Shown here in pieces: positions 24,730 through 33,798 of a stretch of 64,000 nucleotides of DNA (positions are counted from its first letter, which is position 1; each line of letters opens with the position of its first letter). The notes beneath the pieces were generated by a model. That model was not told the DNA's origin, made no database searches, and worked only from the letters and a program-made list of their open reading frames with translations. A program made the translations under genes and the position numbers. Source of the stretch: JAWSUT01 sp033549345 (GTDB taxonomy: Bacteria; Bacillota; Dethiobacteria; Dethiobacterales; Dethiobacteraceae); NCBI GenBank assembly GCA_033549345.1, contig JAWSUT010000014.1, forward strand, positions 14,526 to 78,525, given 5' to 3'.

Positions 24730-25518
24730 TTAATCATTTGAATCATTTAGAATGTGAAAAGCAGGTGCAGTGGGAACACGTAAATCGAGGTATCCCTCGT
24801 CCTGACGCCCCGTCAGCTGCCCCATAATTTGTGCGAGCAGGCCCGCTTTCTCCTGAAAACCATCGCGCCCGAGCCAGACAGTCAGCCCGGACATGGTAAC
24901 TAATACCAGATTTTCTTCGTCGCTGAAATTGATTTCCGAGACAGCAATCCCCGCCCCGTCCATGGCGGTAATCAATTCGGTCGTCCGTTCCAGCCGCTCC
25001 CCGGAAAACAGCAGGTCGCCGACCTTCAGTTCAAGCGGAGCAATGCCTGTAACCAGGGGCAGGCCGTAGTTTTGCGGATCATTCGTTACCCCCAGGATGG
25101 TTCCGTCAAAGCCAACTGCAAACAGATATTCGCGGTAAGGAACAAGACACAATGTCCCTTTTTCGGTAACATCCACTACCAGCGTCCTGGGCAGCTTTCG
25201 GTAAACACTGGCAGACTCAATCCGCGCAATGCTCTCTACGCGTTCAGCCAACTGCCCAGGGCTGAGCTCCCAGATATTTTCCCCCTCATGGATCTGAAGC
25301 GACTCGAGTATCTGAGACTCCGTTGTGTAGGTATTGCCTACCAGTTCAATCGTCTCCAGACTAAAAAAACCGGAACGGACAAAACCCAGTACCCCCCAGA
25401 TAAAAAGGAAGAAGACAAATATGGCAAGCAGACGCCGCCTGGCTTTCATTTTCTTTTCTTTAGACACCGTCACTTTCCGCTGCCAAACCTGCCGCGTATT
25501 CCGGTAGTGCCTGTCCAT
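24730..25518 (-). CDS. divIB: DivIB / FtsQ: divisome protein with POTRA domain
   Basis: A 262-residue bitopic protein: a basic cytoplasmic N-terminus, a transmembrane helix at about residues 29-48, and an extracytoplasmic POTRA region (FSLETIELVGNTYTTESQILESL) followed by the beta domain (VYRKLPRTLVVDVTEKG). It stabilises FtsL within the divisome. The start is the ATG at 25518 after GGGGGCAG. Moderate length and weak conservation are normal for this family. Confidence 0.92.
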   Translation of the reverse strand: MDRHYRNTRQVWQRKVTVSKEKKMKARRRLLAIFVFFLFIWGVLGFVRSGFFSLETIELVGNTYTTESQILESLQIHEGENIWELSPGQLAERVESIARIESASVYRKLPRTLVVDVTEKGTLCLVPYREYLFAVGFDGTILGVTNDPQNYGLPLVTGIAPLELKVGDLLFSGERLERTTELITAMDGAGIAVSEINFSDEENLVLVTMSGLTVWLGRDGFQEKAGLLAQIMGQLTGRQDEGYLDLRVPTAPAFHILNDSND

Positions 25519-25568
25519 TGCTGCTGCCCCCAGTACATGTCTGGGTGAGCAGGTTAAAGGCAACCTGC

Positions 25569-26840
25569 TCACCCTTTTTCGTGTTTGATATCCGCACCGA
25601 GACGGATTAGTTCTTCGTCGAGATTCTCATAACCGCGGCTGACATGCTGCAGTCCGTCCACAACCGTTTCCCCTTCTGCACAGAGACCGGCAATCATCAG
25701 TGCGGCACCGGCCCGCAGGTCGGATGCTGTCACACTGGCTCCCGTAAGATGTTTAACGCCGTGAATGACAGCTGTGCGGTTATCTGATGTAACAATAATG
25801 TTGGCACCCATCCGGGTAAGTTCTCCCACATGTTTAAAACGTGAATCGAAAACATTTTCAATCACAATGCTGGTACCGCTTGCGCGGGTCAGAAGCGCCA
25901 TCATCGGGGCCTGCAGGTCTGTGGGGAAACCGGGATAGGGCAGTGTCCTGACAAACTCCACCGCTTTGGGCCGTTCGGGGCCCTGTATTCTCAGGCGGTC
26001 ATTCTCTTCCCTGATCTGGGCGCCGGTCTCACGCAGCTTGGAAATGACTGCATCCAGATGCCCCGGAATCACATTCTCCAGCAGCACATCGCCGCCTGTG
26101 TTGGCAGCAGCCATCATAATCGTTCCGGCCACAATTCTGTCCGGTATCACGCTGTACTCCACGCCGTGCAGCTGTGTGACGCCGTCAATCCGTATTTGGT
26201 CCGTACCGGCACCACGGATTTTTGCGCCCATTTGGTTTAAGATGTTTTGCAAATCCACAATCTCAGGCTCTTTGGCCGCATTGCTGACCAAAGTTGTGCC
26301 GCGGGCATAGACAGCAGCCATCATAATATTTTCCGTCGCACCCACACTGGGATAGTCCAGGTGGATATCTGCGCCTTTCATACGCGTACCGCTGGCATAA
26401 ATATAGCCCTGCTGCTGCTCGCGAAACTGCACACCCAGTGCGGCAAGGCCTTTGGTATGCAGGCCGATGGGACGCTGTCCAATGGCACACCCCCCCGGAT
26501 GGGAAATACAGGCCTGGCCGAAGCGGCCCAGAAGTGCCCCCATTAAAAATATGGTTGAACGCATTTCCCGCATCAGCCGCTCGTCAATAAAGTAGCTTTG
26601 AATATCTTTGGTGGATACAACCATGTCGCTGCCGCTCCAGGTGATTTTTGCACCCAGGCTGCTGAGGATCTCTACCATTTTTACCACATCACGGATGCGC
26701 GGTACATTTTTGAGGATAACTTCGTCCTGGCTGTTGTTTAACAGAACGGCGGCCAGGATCGGAAGTATTGAGTTTTTTGCTCCCCCAATCCTGACAGTTC
26801 CCTCCAGACGGTTTCCTCCACGGATTACATATCTCTCCAT
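25569..26840 (-). CDS. murA: MurA: UDP-N-acetylglucosamine enolpyruvyl transferase
   Basis: A 423-residue enzyme adding enolpyruvate from PEP to UDP-GlcNAc, the first committed step of peptidoglycan synthesis. The fosfomycin-binding loop is HPGGCAIGQRP with the catalytic Cys retained at about residue 117. The N-terminal GGNRLEGTVRIGGAKNS is the UDP-sugar binding segment. It sits between murB and divIB. Confidence 0.97.
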   Translation of the reverse strand: MERYVIRGGNRLEGTVRIGGAKNSILPILAAVLLNNSQDEVILKNVPRIRDVVKMVEILSSLGAKITWSGSDMVVSTKDIQSYFIDERLMREMRSTIFLMGALLGRFGQACISHPGGCAIGQRPIGLHTKGLAALGVQFREQQQGYIYASGTRMKGADIHLDYPSVGATENIMMAAVYARGTTLVSNAAKEPEIVDLQNILNQMGAKIRGAGTDQIRIDGVTQLHGVEYSVIPDRIVAGTIMMAAANTGGDVLLENVIPGHLDAVISKLRETGAQIREENDRLRIQGPERPKAVEFVRTLPYPGFPTDLQAPMMALLTRASGTSIVIENVFDSRFKHVGELTRMGANIIVTSDNRTAVIHGVKHLTGASVTASDLRAGAALMIAGLCAEGETVVDGLQHVSRGYENLDEELIRLGADIKHEKG

Positions 26841-26854
26841 TCTCCCACCTTCCC

Positions 26855-27751
26855 TTAATAACCGAGCAAACGAACCTCCAGTTCCAGGGTGACACCAAAC
26901 TGTTTTACCACTGATGCCTTTGCCGTCTCAATCAGAGACAAGACATCCTCTGCGGTGGCCTCACCGCAATTGACAATAAAGTTGGCATGCACTTCGGAGA
27001 TCTTTGCTCCACCCGATCGGTGGCCTTTGAGGCCGGCGGCCTCAATCAAACGTCCGGCCGCATCACTCGGCGGGTTTTTAAAGATACTGCCGGCATTGGG
27101 TTGGCGGGGTTGACGGTCACGACGGAAGGCCAGGTATTCCCGGCTTTTCTCCTCCAGCGCTTCCTTATTCCCCGGTTTGAGCCCGAGTTTTACACTGCAA
27201 ACAACGGATTCCGGCGGCAAACTGCTTTTCCGGTACGACAGTCCCAGGGCATCGTGAGCAAGCCTATGTAGCTCCAAATCGCGGTCGAGGACTACAGCTT
27301 CAAGCAAACAGTCACTCACCGCACCGCCGTGTGCTCCCGCATTCATCACCAGGGCGCCCCCTACGGAACCGGGTATGCCCGCGGCGAATTCGAGGCCTGC
27401 CAGGCCCCTGCGGCCGGCATCCCTGGCGAGCACAGCCAGCTTCACAGCAGCACCTGCTTCCACTACCGGGCCGTCATACGCAGTGCGGCAAAAATCGCCG
27501 CCCAACCGCAGTACGGCACCCCGGTACCCCCTGTCGTTCACCAGAAGATTCGTACCACTGCCCAAAATAAACCAGGGAATTCCCTTTTGCCGCAAAACTG
27601 TCAGCACAGCGACCAGTTCCGCCGTCGTCTCCGGCTCCACGTAAAGATCGGCGGGCCCGCCGATTTTAAACGATGTATACCGGGACAGGGGCTCGCCGGT
27701 TCTGACCGGTCCGCCAATTTTTGCAGTAAGCTCCTGGGCAATGTTTTCCAT
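26855..27751 (-). CDS. murB: MurB: UDP-N-acetylenolpyruvoylglucosamine reductase
   Basis: A 298-residue FAD enzyme of the type II (short) MurB group. The FAD-binding segments LGSGTNLLVND and GLEFAAGIPGSVGGALVMNAGAHG, and the catalytic region QPNAGSIFKNP, are complete. It reduces the MurA product to UDP-MurNAc. The start is the ATG at 27751 five bases after GGAGG. It ends 14 bases before murA, so the two successive enzymes are co-expressed. Confidence 0.97.
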   Translation of the reverse strand: MENIAQELTAKIGGPVRTGEPLSRYTSFKIGGPADLYVEPETTAELVAVLTVLRQKGIPWFILGSGTNLLVNDRGYRGAVLRLGGDFCRTAYDGPVVEAGAAVKLAVLARDAGRRGLAGLEFAAGIPGSVGGALVMNAGAHGGAVSDCLLEAVVLDRDLELHRLAHDALGLSYRKSSLPPESVVCSVKLGLKPGNKEALEEKSREYLAFRRDRQPRQPNAGSIFKNPPSDAAGRLIEAAGLKGHRSGGAKISEVHANFIVNCGEATAEDVLSLIETAKASVVKQFGVTLELEVRLLGY

Positions 27752-27836
27752 AAGCACCTCCGGCTATAACCCTTTGCCGTAATTCATAGTATGCAAAGAG
27801 TTCCGTTGTGTGTTTTTCCTGTATAAAATCAAATTT

Positions 27837-28937
27837 TTATTTACTTATTAACTGCCGGATGACAGACGCCATCCGCTCGGCGGCATCCGGTACACCAAGA
27901 GCCCGGCAGGCAGCCGCCATTTCTTGCAGGTGCGGGCGGTCTGAAAGCAAACCGGCCAGAAGTTTGGCAAGCCCGTCGGTGCTCAGGTCATTTTCCCGTA
28001 ATAATACGGCGGCACCATGGTCAAAGAGAGCCCGGGCATTATATTCCTGATGGTTCTTCGTCACATTGGGGGACGGCACCAAAACGGCGGGCACCCCAAG
28101 TGCCGTAATCTCTGCCAGCGTCGTGGCACCGGCACGGCTGACCACCAAATCCGCTCTGTTTAACAATGCGGGTAAATCGGGATGATACGGCAGGACCTGC
28201 AGCCGCCGGGGGAAGCGGGAAAACAACGGTTCCATCTCCCTGTTGATATCAGCAAAATAGCGTTTGCCTGTCACATACACAATCTGCGCGTCACAGGCAG
28301 AGAGAACATGGGCCACGCTTCCCGCAAACGCTTCGTTGAGCCTGGCGGCGCCGTGGCTGCCGCCGACGCAGAGCAGCAGCGGCACATCGGCAATCAGCTT
28401 TCCGGGAAGCTCAGGTTCGTTTGCAGCCAGTGCAGCTTCACTGGCCCGCGGATTTCCTGTAAGCACCGTCTTCTGCGGCCGCGGAAAATAACGTGCACTG
28501 TCTGAAAAGCTGAGACAGACACGGTTGGCCATTCGGGATAGGACGACATTGGTAAAGCCCGGTATGGCGTTTTGTTCATGAATCACGGTGGGAATTCTGG
28601 CGAGTACGGCCGCCAGCACCACCGGGCCGGCCACATAACCGCCGGTACCCACCACAATATCCGGACGGAATTTTTTTATCATCCGCCTGGCGGTCATCAC
28701 GCCGGAGGCGGCCAAGAAGAGGGCTCGTCCCGTTTGCAGGGACAGCCTTCTTTCCAACCCCACAACCGGTACCAGTTCCAGCCCGAAGCCGGCAGCCGGG
28801 ATAATTTCCTTTTCCATTCCGCGCTCAGTGCCGGCAAAAATGACCTCTGCGCCGTCGGCCTCCTGCAGATAGCGGGCCAGCGCCAACGCAGGATAAATAT
28901 GGCCGCCGGTGCCGCCGCCTGCAAATAATACGCGCAT
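27837..28937 (-). CDS. murG: MurG: lipid II synthase
   Basis: A 366-residue GT-B glycosyltransferase that adds GlcNAc to lipid I at the cytoplasmic membrane face. The N-terminal loop FAGGGTGGHIYPALA and the C-terminal sugar-nucleotide site (VVSRAGATTLAEITALGVP) are intact. The start is the ATG at 28937 after GGGGTG; an ATG three codons upstream is possible. It follows spoVE by 16 bases. Confidence 0.97.
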   Translation of the reverse strand: MRVLFAGGGTGGHIYPALALARYLQEADGAEVIFAGTERGMEKEIIPAAGFGLELVPVVGLERRLSLQTGRALFLAASGVMTARRMIKKFRPDIVVGTGGYVAGPVVLAAVLARIPTVIHEQNAIPGFTNVVLSRMANRVCLSFSDSARYFPRPQKTVLTGNPRASEAALAANEPELPGKLIADVPLLLCVGGSHGAARLNEAFAGSVAHVLSACDAQIVYVTGKRYFADINREMEPLFSRFPRRLQVLPYHPDLPALLNRADLVVSRAGATTLAEITALGVPAVLVPSPNVTKNHQEYNARALFDHGAAVLLRENDLSTDGLAKLLAGLLSDRPHLQEMAAACRALGVPDAAERMASVIRQLISK

Positions 28938-28953
28938 GCACATCACCCCGGTT

Positions 28954-30072
28954 TTATGATTTTATATATTTGGATATATTCAAAAGCACACCAAGACTGC
29001 ACATTGTAAACAAAAGAGACGAGCCGCCGGCACTAATCAGCGGCAGGTTGATCCCTGTAACGGGAATGGAGCCGGTGACAACACCGATATTCATCAGGGC
29101 CTGCAGACCAATCATCGCCGTGATGCCTGTTGCCAGCAGGCTGCCGAACATATCAGGCGCCATCAGCGCCACTTTAAACCCGCGCCAGATCAGCAGGAAG
29201 AACAGCAACAGGACACTGACCGTGCCGATCAGTCCCAGTTCTTCACCGATGATCGCAAAGATAAAATCGCTCCACGGCTCAGGCAAATAGTGCATTTTCT
29301 GACGGCTGCGGCCAAGACCCACGCCAAAAAGGCCGCCGGGGCCAAGCGCGTAAAGTGACTGGATAATCTGAAACCCTGTATCCAGCGGGTCGATCCAGGG
29401 ATCGCGAAAAGACATCAGGCGCCGGACGCGGTAGGGTTTGCTCATCATCAGGTAGCCAAGCAGCGGTACTGTGGCTGCGCCAATCAGCCCCATCTGCCCC
29501 AGGGGCATACCGGCCACAAACACCACCACCATCACAGTCCCGGACATAGCCACTGCCGTTCCCAGGTCCGGCTGGAGCATAATTATCCCAAAAAATACTC
29601 CCAGCACAGCTAAAACAGGCAGCGGGCCTTCGGTAAATTTATCTATACGGATATCTTTACGCGACAAATACGCCGCGGCAAATAAGAGCAGAGATACTTT
29701 TGCCATGTCGGACGGCTGTCCTGTCAGACTTCCTATTCGGATCCAGCGGTACGCACCTTTAACAGCATGGCCCACACCGGGGATAAATACGGCCAGCAGC
29801 AAAAACAGGCTGACCAAAAGCGACAGATTGGTCCAGCGTTTCAACTTCCAGTAGTCATAATTGCTGAAAAAAAGCAGGCCGCCCAAGCCCAGAACAGCCC
29901 ACATCGCCTGGCGGCGCAGCTGAAAGTAGGGATCTTTGTAATTGTCGGCAACCACGATGCTGCTGGCGGAAAAGACCATCACAATGCCAATGGCCAACAG
30001 CGTCATGGCCGTAAACAGAATAATAAAATCAGCTTCTTTTTTCTTCCCGTTTCGGTTCATCCTTCCGGCCAT
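28954..30072 (-). CDS. spoVE: SpoVE/FtsW: SEDS-family peptidoglycan polymerase
   Basis: A 372-residue polytopic SEDS protein with about ten helices. Characteristic motifs are MVFSASS in the first helix, KGAYRWI, the loop with the essential Asp (LQPDLGTA), and INLPLISAGGSSLLF near the C-terminus. It polymerises lipid II with a cognate class B PBP. Placement between murD and murG matches spoVE; whether it serves vegetative division, sporulation or both cannot be told since no second SEDS gene is visible. It overlaps murD by 44 bases. Confidence 0.95.
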   Translation of the reverse strand: MAGRMNRNGKKKEADFIILFTAMTLLAIGIVMVFSASSIVVADNYKDPYFQLRRQAMWAVLGLGGLLFFSNYDYWKLKRWTNLSLLVSLFLLLAVFIPGVGHAVKGAYRWIRIGSLTGQPSDMAKVSLLLFAAAYLSRKDIRIDKFTEGPLPVLAVLGVFFGIIMLQPDLGTAVAMSGTVMVVVFVAGMPLGQMGLIGAATVPLLGYLMMSKPYRVRRLMSFRDPWIDPLDTGFQIIQSLYALGPGGLFGVGLGRSRQKMHYLPEPWSDFIFAIIGEELGLIGTVSVLLLFFLLIWRGFKVALMAPDMFGSLLATGITAMIGLQALMNIGVVTGSIPVTGINLPLISAGGSSLLFTMCSLGVLLNISKYIKS

Positions 30073-31441
30073 CTTCAAGCCCCCCTAGCTTCCAGACTGC
30101 CTCTTTGAAACGCTCTCCCCGCTCTTCGTAGTCCCGGAACATATCCCATGAAGCACAGGCCGGCGAGAGCAGCACCACATCACCGGGTTTTGCTTCCCGA
30201 AATGCCAGTGTTACCGCATCCTCCAGCGTATCGGCAAACGTATACGCCGCATAACCCTTCTCCGCAAGCTCTGCGGCCAGGCGTTTGGCAACCTGGCCGA
30301 GTAAAACGGTATGGCCAACATGCGTTTTGATTTGCTCTGCCAGGGAGGCAAAGGAGCCGCCCTTGTCATAACCGCCGGCAATCAGTATTTTCCGGTTCGG
30401 AAATGCTTCCAGCGCCTTAATGGCGGCATCTGTATTTGTCCCTTTGGAATCATTGATAAACAGCACATCATGTAAACTGCGCACAACTTCGAGCCGGTGA
30501 GGCACACCGGGGAAGCTGCGCAGGGTCCGGGCAATGACATCGGCAGAGACACCGCCAAGCCAGGCTAAAAGTGACGCCGCCAGTGCATTTTCCAGATTAT
30601 GCGCCCCCGGAATGCGTATTTCATCCACCCGGCATACGGAAACTTCCCGTTCGTTATCACGCAGAACCAGCTGCTTTTCACGCACAAAAGCGCCCTTTTC
30701 CACTTCCCGTTTCCGGCTGAACAAGTACACAGCACACGTCGGCCGGCTGCGTAACCCGTAGGTCACTGCATCATCGGCATTTAATACGGCGGCGTCTTCC
30801 CCGCTTTGATTGAGAAAGATCCGTGCTTTGGCCTCTGTATATGCTTCCATTGAACCATGGTGATCCATGTGGTCAGGCGTAATGTTTAAAATGGCAGACA
30901 GTCTGGGACGGAAACGAATTGTGCCCTCCAGCTGAAAACTGCTCAGCTCGGCCACCACCACATCGTCCACCGCGCTGTCTTTTGCCACGGTTGTCAATGG
31001 CAGGCCGATATTTCCGGCGATAACCGTTTTACGGCCGGCGGCTCTGAAAATTTCCCCGGTCAGTGCAGTGGTTGTGGTTTTACCGTTTGTACCCGTTATG
31101 GCCACAATGGGTGCATCCATCAGCCAGTACGCCAGCTCCACCTCGGTAATCACCGGAATGCCCAGCTCAAAAGCTCTTTGCAGCGGAGGCAGACCCATGG
31201 GTACGCCGGGATTTTTCACCACCAGCGCCACATCCGGGCCCACAATCTCTGCGGGATGGCCGCCCCCTGTAAAATGTATGCCTGTGATTCCTTTTAATGA
31301 CTCAAGTTCAGCGGCTGCCTCCCCGGCTGTTTTCCGGTCGTTGATCACAACACGGGCTCCCAGATCTGCCAGCAGGGCGGCACTGGCCAGCCCGCTGCGT
31401 GCCAGTCCGATTACCACAACATTTTTACCGCGTAGATCCAT
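30029..31441 (-). CDS. murD: MurD: UDP-MurNAc-L-Ala-D-Glu ligase
   Basis: A 470-residue Mur ligase. The Rossmann-like N-terminus (VVVIGLARSGLASA), ATP loop AITGTNGKTTTT, central NITPDHMDHHGS, and the C-terminal NDSKGTN are complete. It adds D-glutamate to UDP-MurNAc-L-Ala. The start is placed at the ATG at 31441, with a TTG one codon earlier equally possible. The last 14 codons, very polar, overlap the start of spoVE. Confidence 0.96.
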   Translation of the reverse strand: MDLRGKNVVVIGLARSGLASAALLADLGARVVINDRKTAGEAAAELESLKGITGIHFTGGGHPAEIVGPDVALVVKNPGVPMGLPPLQRAFELGIPVITEVELAYWLMDAPIVAITGTNGKTTTTALTGEIFRAAGRKTVIAGNIGLPLTTVAKDSAVDDVVVAELSSFQLEGTIRFRPRLSAILNITPDHMDHHGSMEAYTEAKARIFLNQSGEDAAVLNADDAVTYGLRSRPTCAVYLFSRKREVEKGAFVREKQLVLRDNEREVSVCRVDEIRIPGAHNLENALAASLLAWLGGVSADVIARTLRSFPGVPHRLEVVRSLHDVLFINDSKGTNTDAAIKALEAFPNRKILIAGGYDKGGSFASLAEQIKTHVGHTVLLGQVAKRLAAELAEKGYAAYTFADTLEDAVTLAFREAKPGDVVLLSPACASWDMFRDYEERGERFKEAVWKLGGLEDGRKDEPKREEKRS

Positions 31442-31462
31442 CAAGTTTGACTCTTCCTTTCT

Positions 31463-32410
31463 CTAAAGGGCACCCAACTGCAGCAGGCCGATTACGGCAA
31501 AAATAAAACCCAGGGTCCAAAAGCCCGTAACGACCCGCCATTCCCCATGCCCGCCAAGTTCATAATGATGGTGCAGCGGGCTCATGCGAAATACTCGGTT
31601 TCCCGTCAGCTGAAAAACAATTACTTGTATAATAACAGATAATGTCTCAATCACAAATACACCGCCGATAATGACCAGATAGAGTTCCGTCTTGGTCAGC
31701 ACAGCCATGGCTGCCAGGGCGCCGCCCAGCGCCAGGGAACCCACATCACCCATAAACACACGGGCGGGATGGAAGTTATAGGCCAGAAAGGCAAACACGG
31801 CGCCAATCATGGCCGCGCCAAACTGCATCAGGCCGTCGGCTCCCTGTATTGTCGCCAGGATCGTATAGGAAAGCAGGGCCAAGATAGCCGTGCCCGCCGC
31901 CAAGCCGTCGATTCCGTCCGTCAGGTTGACTGCATTGGTGGTACCGATTACAAAAAAAGCCAGAAACAACGGATACCAGGCACCCAAATCAAGAACATAG
32001 GTTGTAAACGGCACAGCAAGCGCTGCATTTGCTCCTGTCTGCTGCCAGATCAGGTAAAATGCCGCCACCACCGCAAGCTGGCCCAAAAGTTTACTGCGGG
32101 CTTTAAGCCCAAGTGACTGTTTGCGCACCACTTTCAGGTAATCATCGACAAAACCGATGAAGCCGTTACCGTATGTAAGCAGTAAAGCCAGCAAAAGAGG
32201 TGTATTTTTGGGGGCAAAAATCAAAACCGCCGGCAAAAATGCCAACAGAAAAATTACACCGCCCATGGTGGGTGTGCCTGCTTTTTTCATATGTTTACGG
32301 GGTCCGTCCTCACGAATCTGCTGGCCGAAATGCATTTTTTTGAATACCGAGATAAAAAGGGGCGCCAGCACAATACCCGTAAGAAAGGCGACCAATGCAA
32401 CCTGATTCAT
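31463..32410 (-). CDS. mraY: MraY: phospho-MurNAc-pentapeptide translocase
   Basis: A 315-residue membrane enzyme with about ten helices that forms lipid I. Conserved loops are TPTMGGV, the catalytic Asp pair in GFVDDYLKV, NLTDGIDGLA, FMGDVGSLALG, and the histidine-rich MSPLHHHYELGG. It lies two bases after the murF stop and before murD, the standard dcw order. Confidence 0.97.
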   Translation of the reverse strand: MNQVALVAFLTGIVLAPLFISVFKKMHFGQQIREDGPRKHMKKAGTPTMGGVIFLLAFLPAVLIFAPKNTPLLLALLLTYGNGFIGFVDDYLKVVRKQSLGLKARSKLLGQLAVVAAFYLIWQQTGANAALAVPFTTYVLDLGAWYPLFLAFFVIGTTNAVNLTDGIDGLAAGTAILALLSYTILATIQGADGLMQFGAAMIGAVFAFLAYNFHPARVFMGDVGSLALGGALAAMAVLTKTELYLVIIGGVFVIETLSVIIQVIVFQLTGNRVFRMSPLHHHYELGGHGEWRVVTGFWTLGFIFAVIGLLQLGAL

Positions 32411-32412
32411 AC

Positions 32413-33798
32413 CTATCCCTCCGACAGCGCGGCCAAAACATCCTCCATCCGCATTCCTCTTGATCCTTTCAGCAGTACCCAGTCACCCGGCTGTGCCAGT
32501 TCCCTCACAAGCTGCGCGGCATGGCTGTGCGAGTCACAACGATGAACGAGACTACCGGAATATCCAGCAGCCAGCGCTCCCGCTGCAATCATTTGCGCTC
32601 TCTCGCCCAGAACAAGCAGTGCATCCAGGCCATGCTCTGCCACCAGCCGTCCCACACGTCTGTGTCCTTCTTCCTCCATATCACCCAGTTCCAGCATGTC
32701 GCCAAAGACCGCAATTTTTGCGGCATTTACCGCCTTTTCAGCAAGGACATCAATGGCGGCTGCCATCGACGTGGGGCTGGCATTGTAGGCATCATTAATC
32801 ACGTAAATCCCTGCAGGTGTTTGTACCACTTCAAGCCGCATGCCTGTCATCTCAATGTTTGCCAGTCCCGCTGTTATTTCCTCATCGGTCAAATCCAGCA
32901 GACGGCCTGCGGCCACCGCCGCCATCAGATTGTAAATGTTGTGCCTCCCCGGCAGGGGTGGTGCCAGCACAAGCGGGGGATATCCTTCCTGCTCCAGGCG
33001 CACTTTCTTCCCGCCGGTGTCTGCGTACATGTCTGTACAGCGCAAATTGGCTGCGGATGAAAATCCGAATGTCAGCACGCTGCAGGCGAGTCCCTGCAGA
33101 TGAGGCACTAAAAGCGGTTCATCACCGTTTACAACCGCTGTGCCCTCCGCCGGCAAACGGGGCAAAAGCTCACTCTTTGCCCGGGCGATTCCCTCCCGGG
33201 AGCCGAGCATCTCCAGATGGGATTCACCAATATTGGTAATCACGCCAATTGTGGGCGCCGCCAGTTTAGCCAGCAGGTCTATTTCGCCATACCCGCTCAT
33301 GCCCATTTCCAGTACCGCGGCGCCGTATGTGGAATCAAGGCGGGAGAGCATCACCGGCAGGCCGATCTCGTTATTGAGGTTCCCTGCAGTTTTCAGCGTT
33401 TTTAAACGGGAAGACAGGACAGCCGCGATCATATCCTTGGTCGTTGTTTTGCCCACAGACCCGGTTACGGCAACGACAGGTAGTGTAAATCTGCTGCGGT
33501 AGGCGGCAGCCATTCTCTGCAGAGCCTCAAGAGTCTCACTGACACCAATGACGGTCATCTCCTGCAAAGAAGAGAGCTCTACAGCCTGGGACGCAAAGCT
33601 GCAGGCAGCACCTTTTGCTGCCGCATCAGGCAAAAACCGGTGACCGTCTGTCCGCTCGCCGCGGAGCGGAACAAATAAGTCGTCCTGCCCGATGTCCCGC
33701 GAATCTATGATAACTCTGTTGATTTTTTTATCAGGGTCACCGGCCAGGAGCAGCTCTCCGTTAACGGCTGCCATAGCCTCCCTGCACGTCATTTCCAT
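32413..33798 (-). CDS. murF: MurF: UDP-MurNAc-tripeptide D-Ala-D-Ala ligase
   Basis: A 461-residue Mur ligase adding D-Ala-D-Ala. The ATP loop AVTGSVGKTTTKD, the ALEMGMSGYGEI region and INDAYNASPTSM are intact. The start is the ATG at 33798 inside the end of murE, giving a 38-base overlap; 60 further codons in frame upstream are antisense to the murE frame and unlikely. The length then fits the family. Confidence 0.95.
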   Translation of the reverse strand: MEMTCREAMAAVNGELLLAGDPDKKINRVIIDSRDIGQDDLFVPLRGERTDGHRFLPDAAAKGAACSFASQAVELSSLQEMTVIGVSETLEALQRMAAAYRSRFTLPVVAVTGSVGKTTTKDMIAAVLSSRLKTLKTAGNLNNEIGLPVMLSRLDSTYGAAVLEMGMSGYGEIDLLAKLAAPTIGVITNIGESHLEMLGSREGIARAKSELLPRLPAEGTAVVNGDEPLLVPHLQGLACSVLTFGFSSAANLRCTDMYADTGGKKVRLEQEGYPPLVLAPPLPGRHNIYNLMAAVAAGRLLDLTDEEITAGLANIEMTGMRLEVVQTPAGIYVINDAYNASPTSMAAAIDVLAEKAVNAAKIAVFGDMLELGDMEEEGHRRVGRLVAEHGLDALLVLGERAQMIAAGALAAGYSGSLVHRCDSHSHAAQLVRELAQPGDWVLLKGSRGMRMEDVLAALSEG

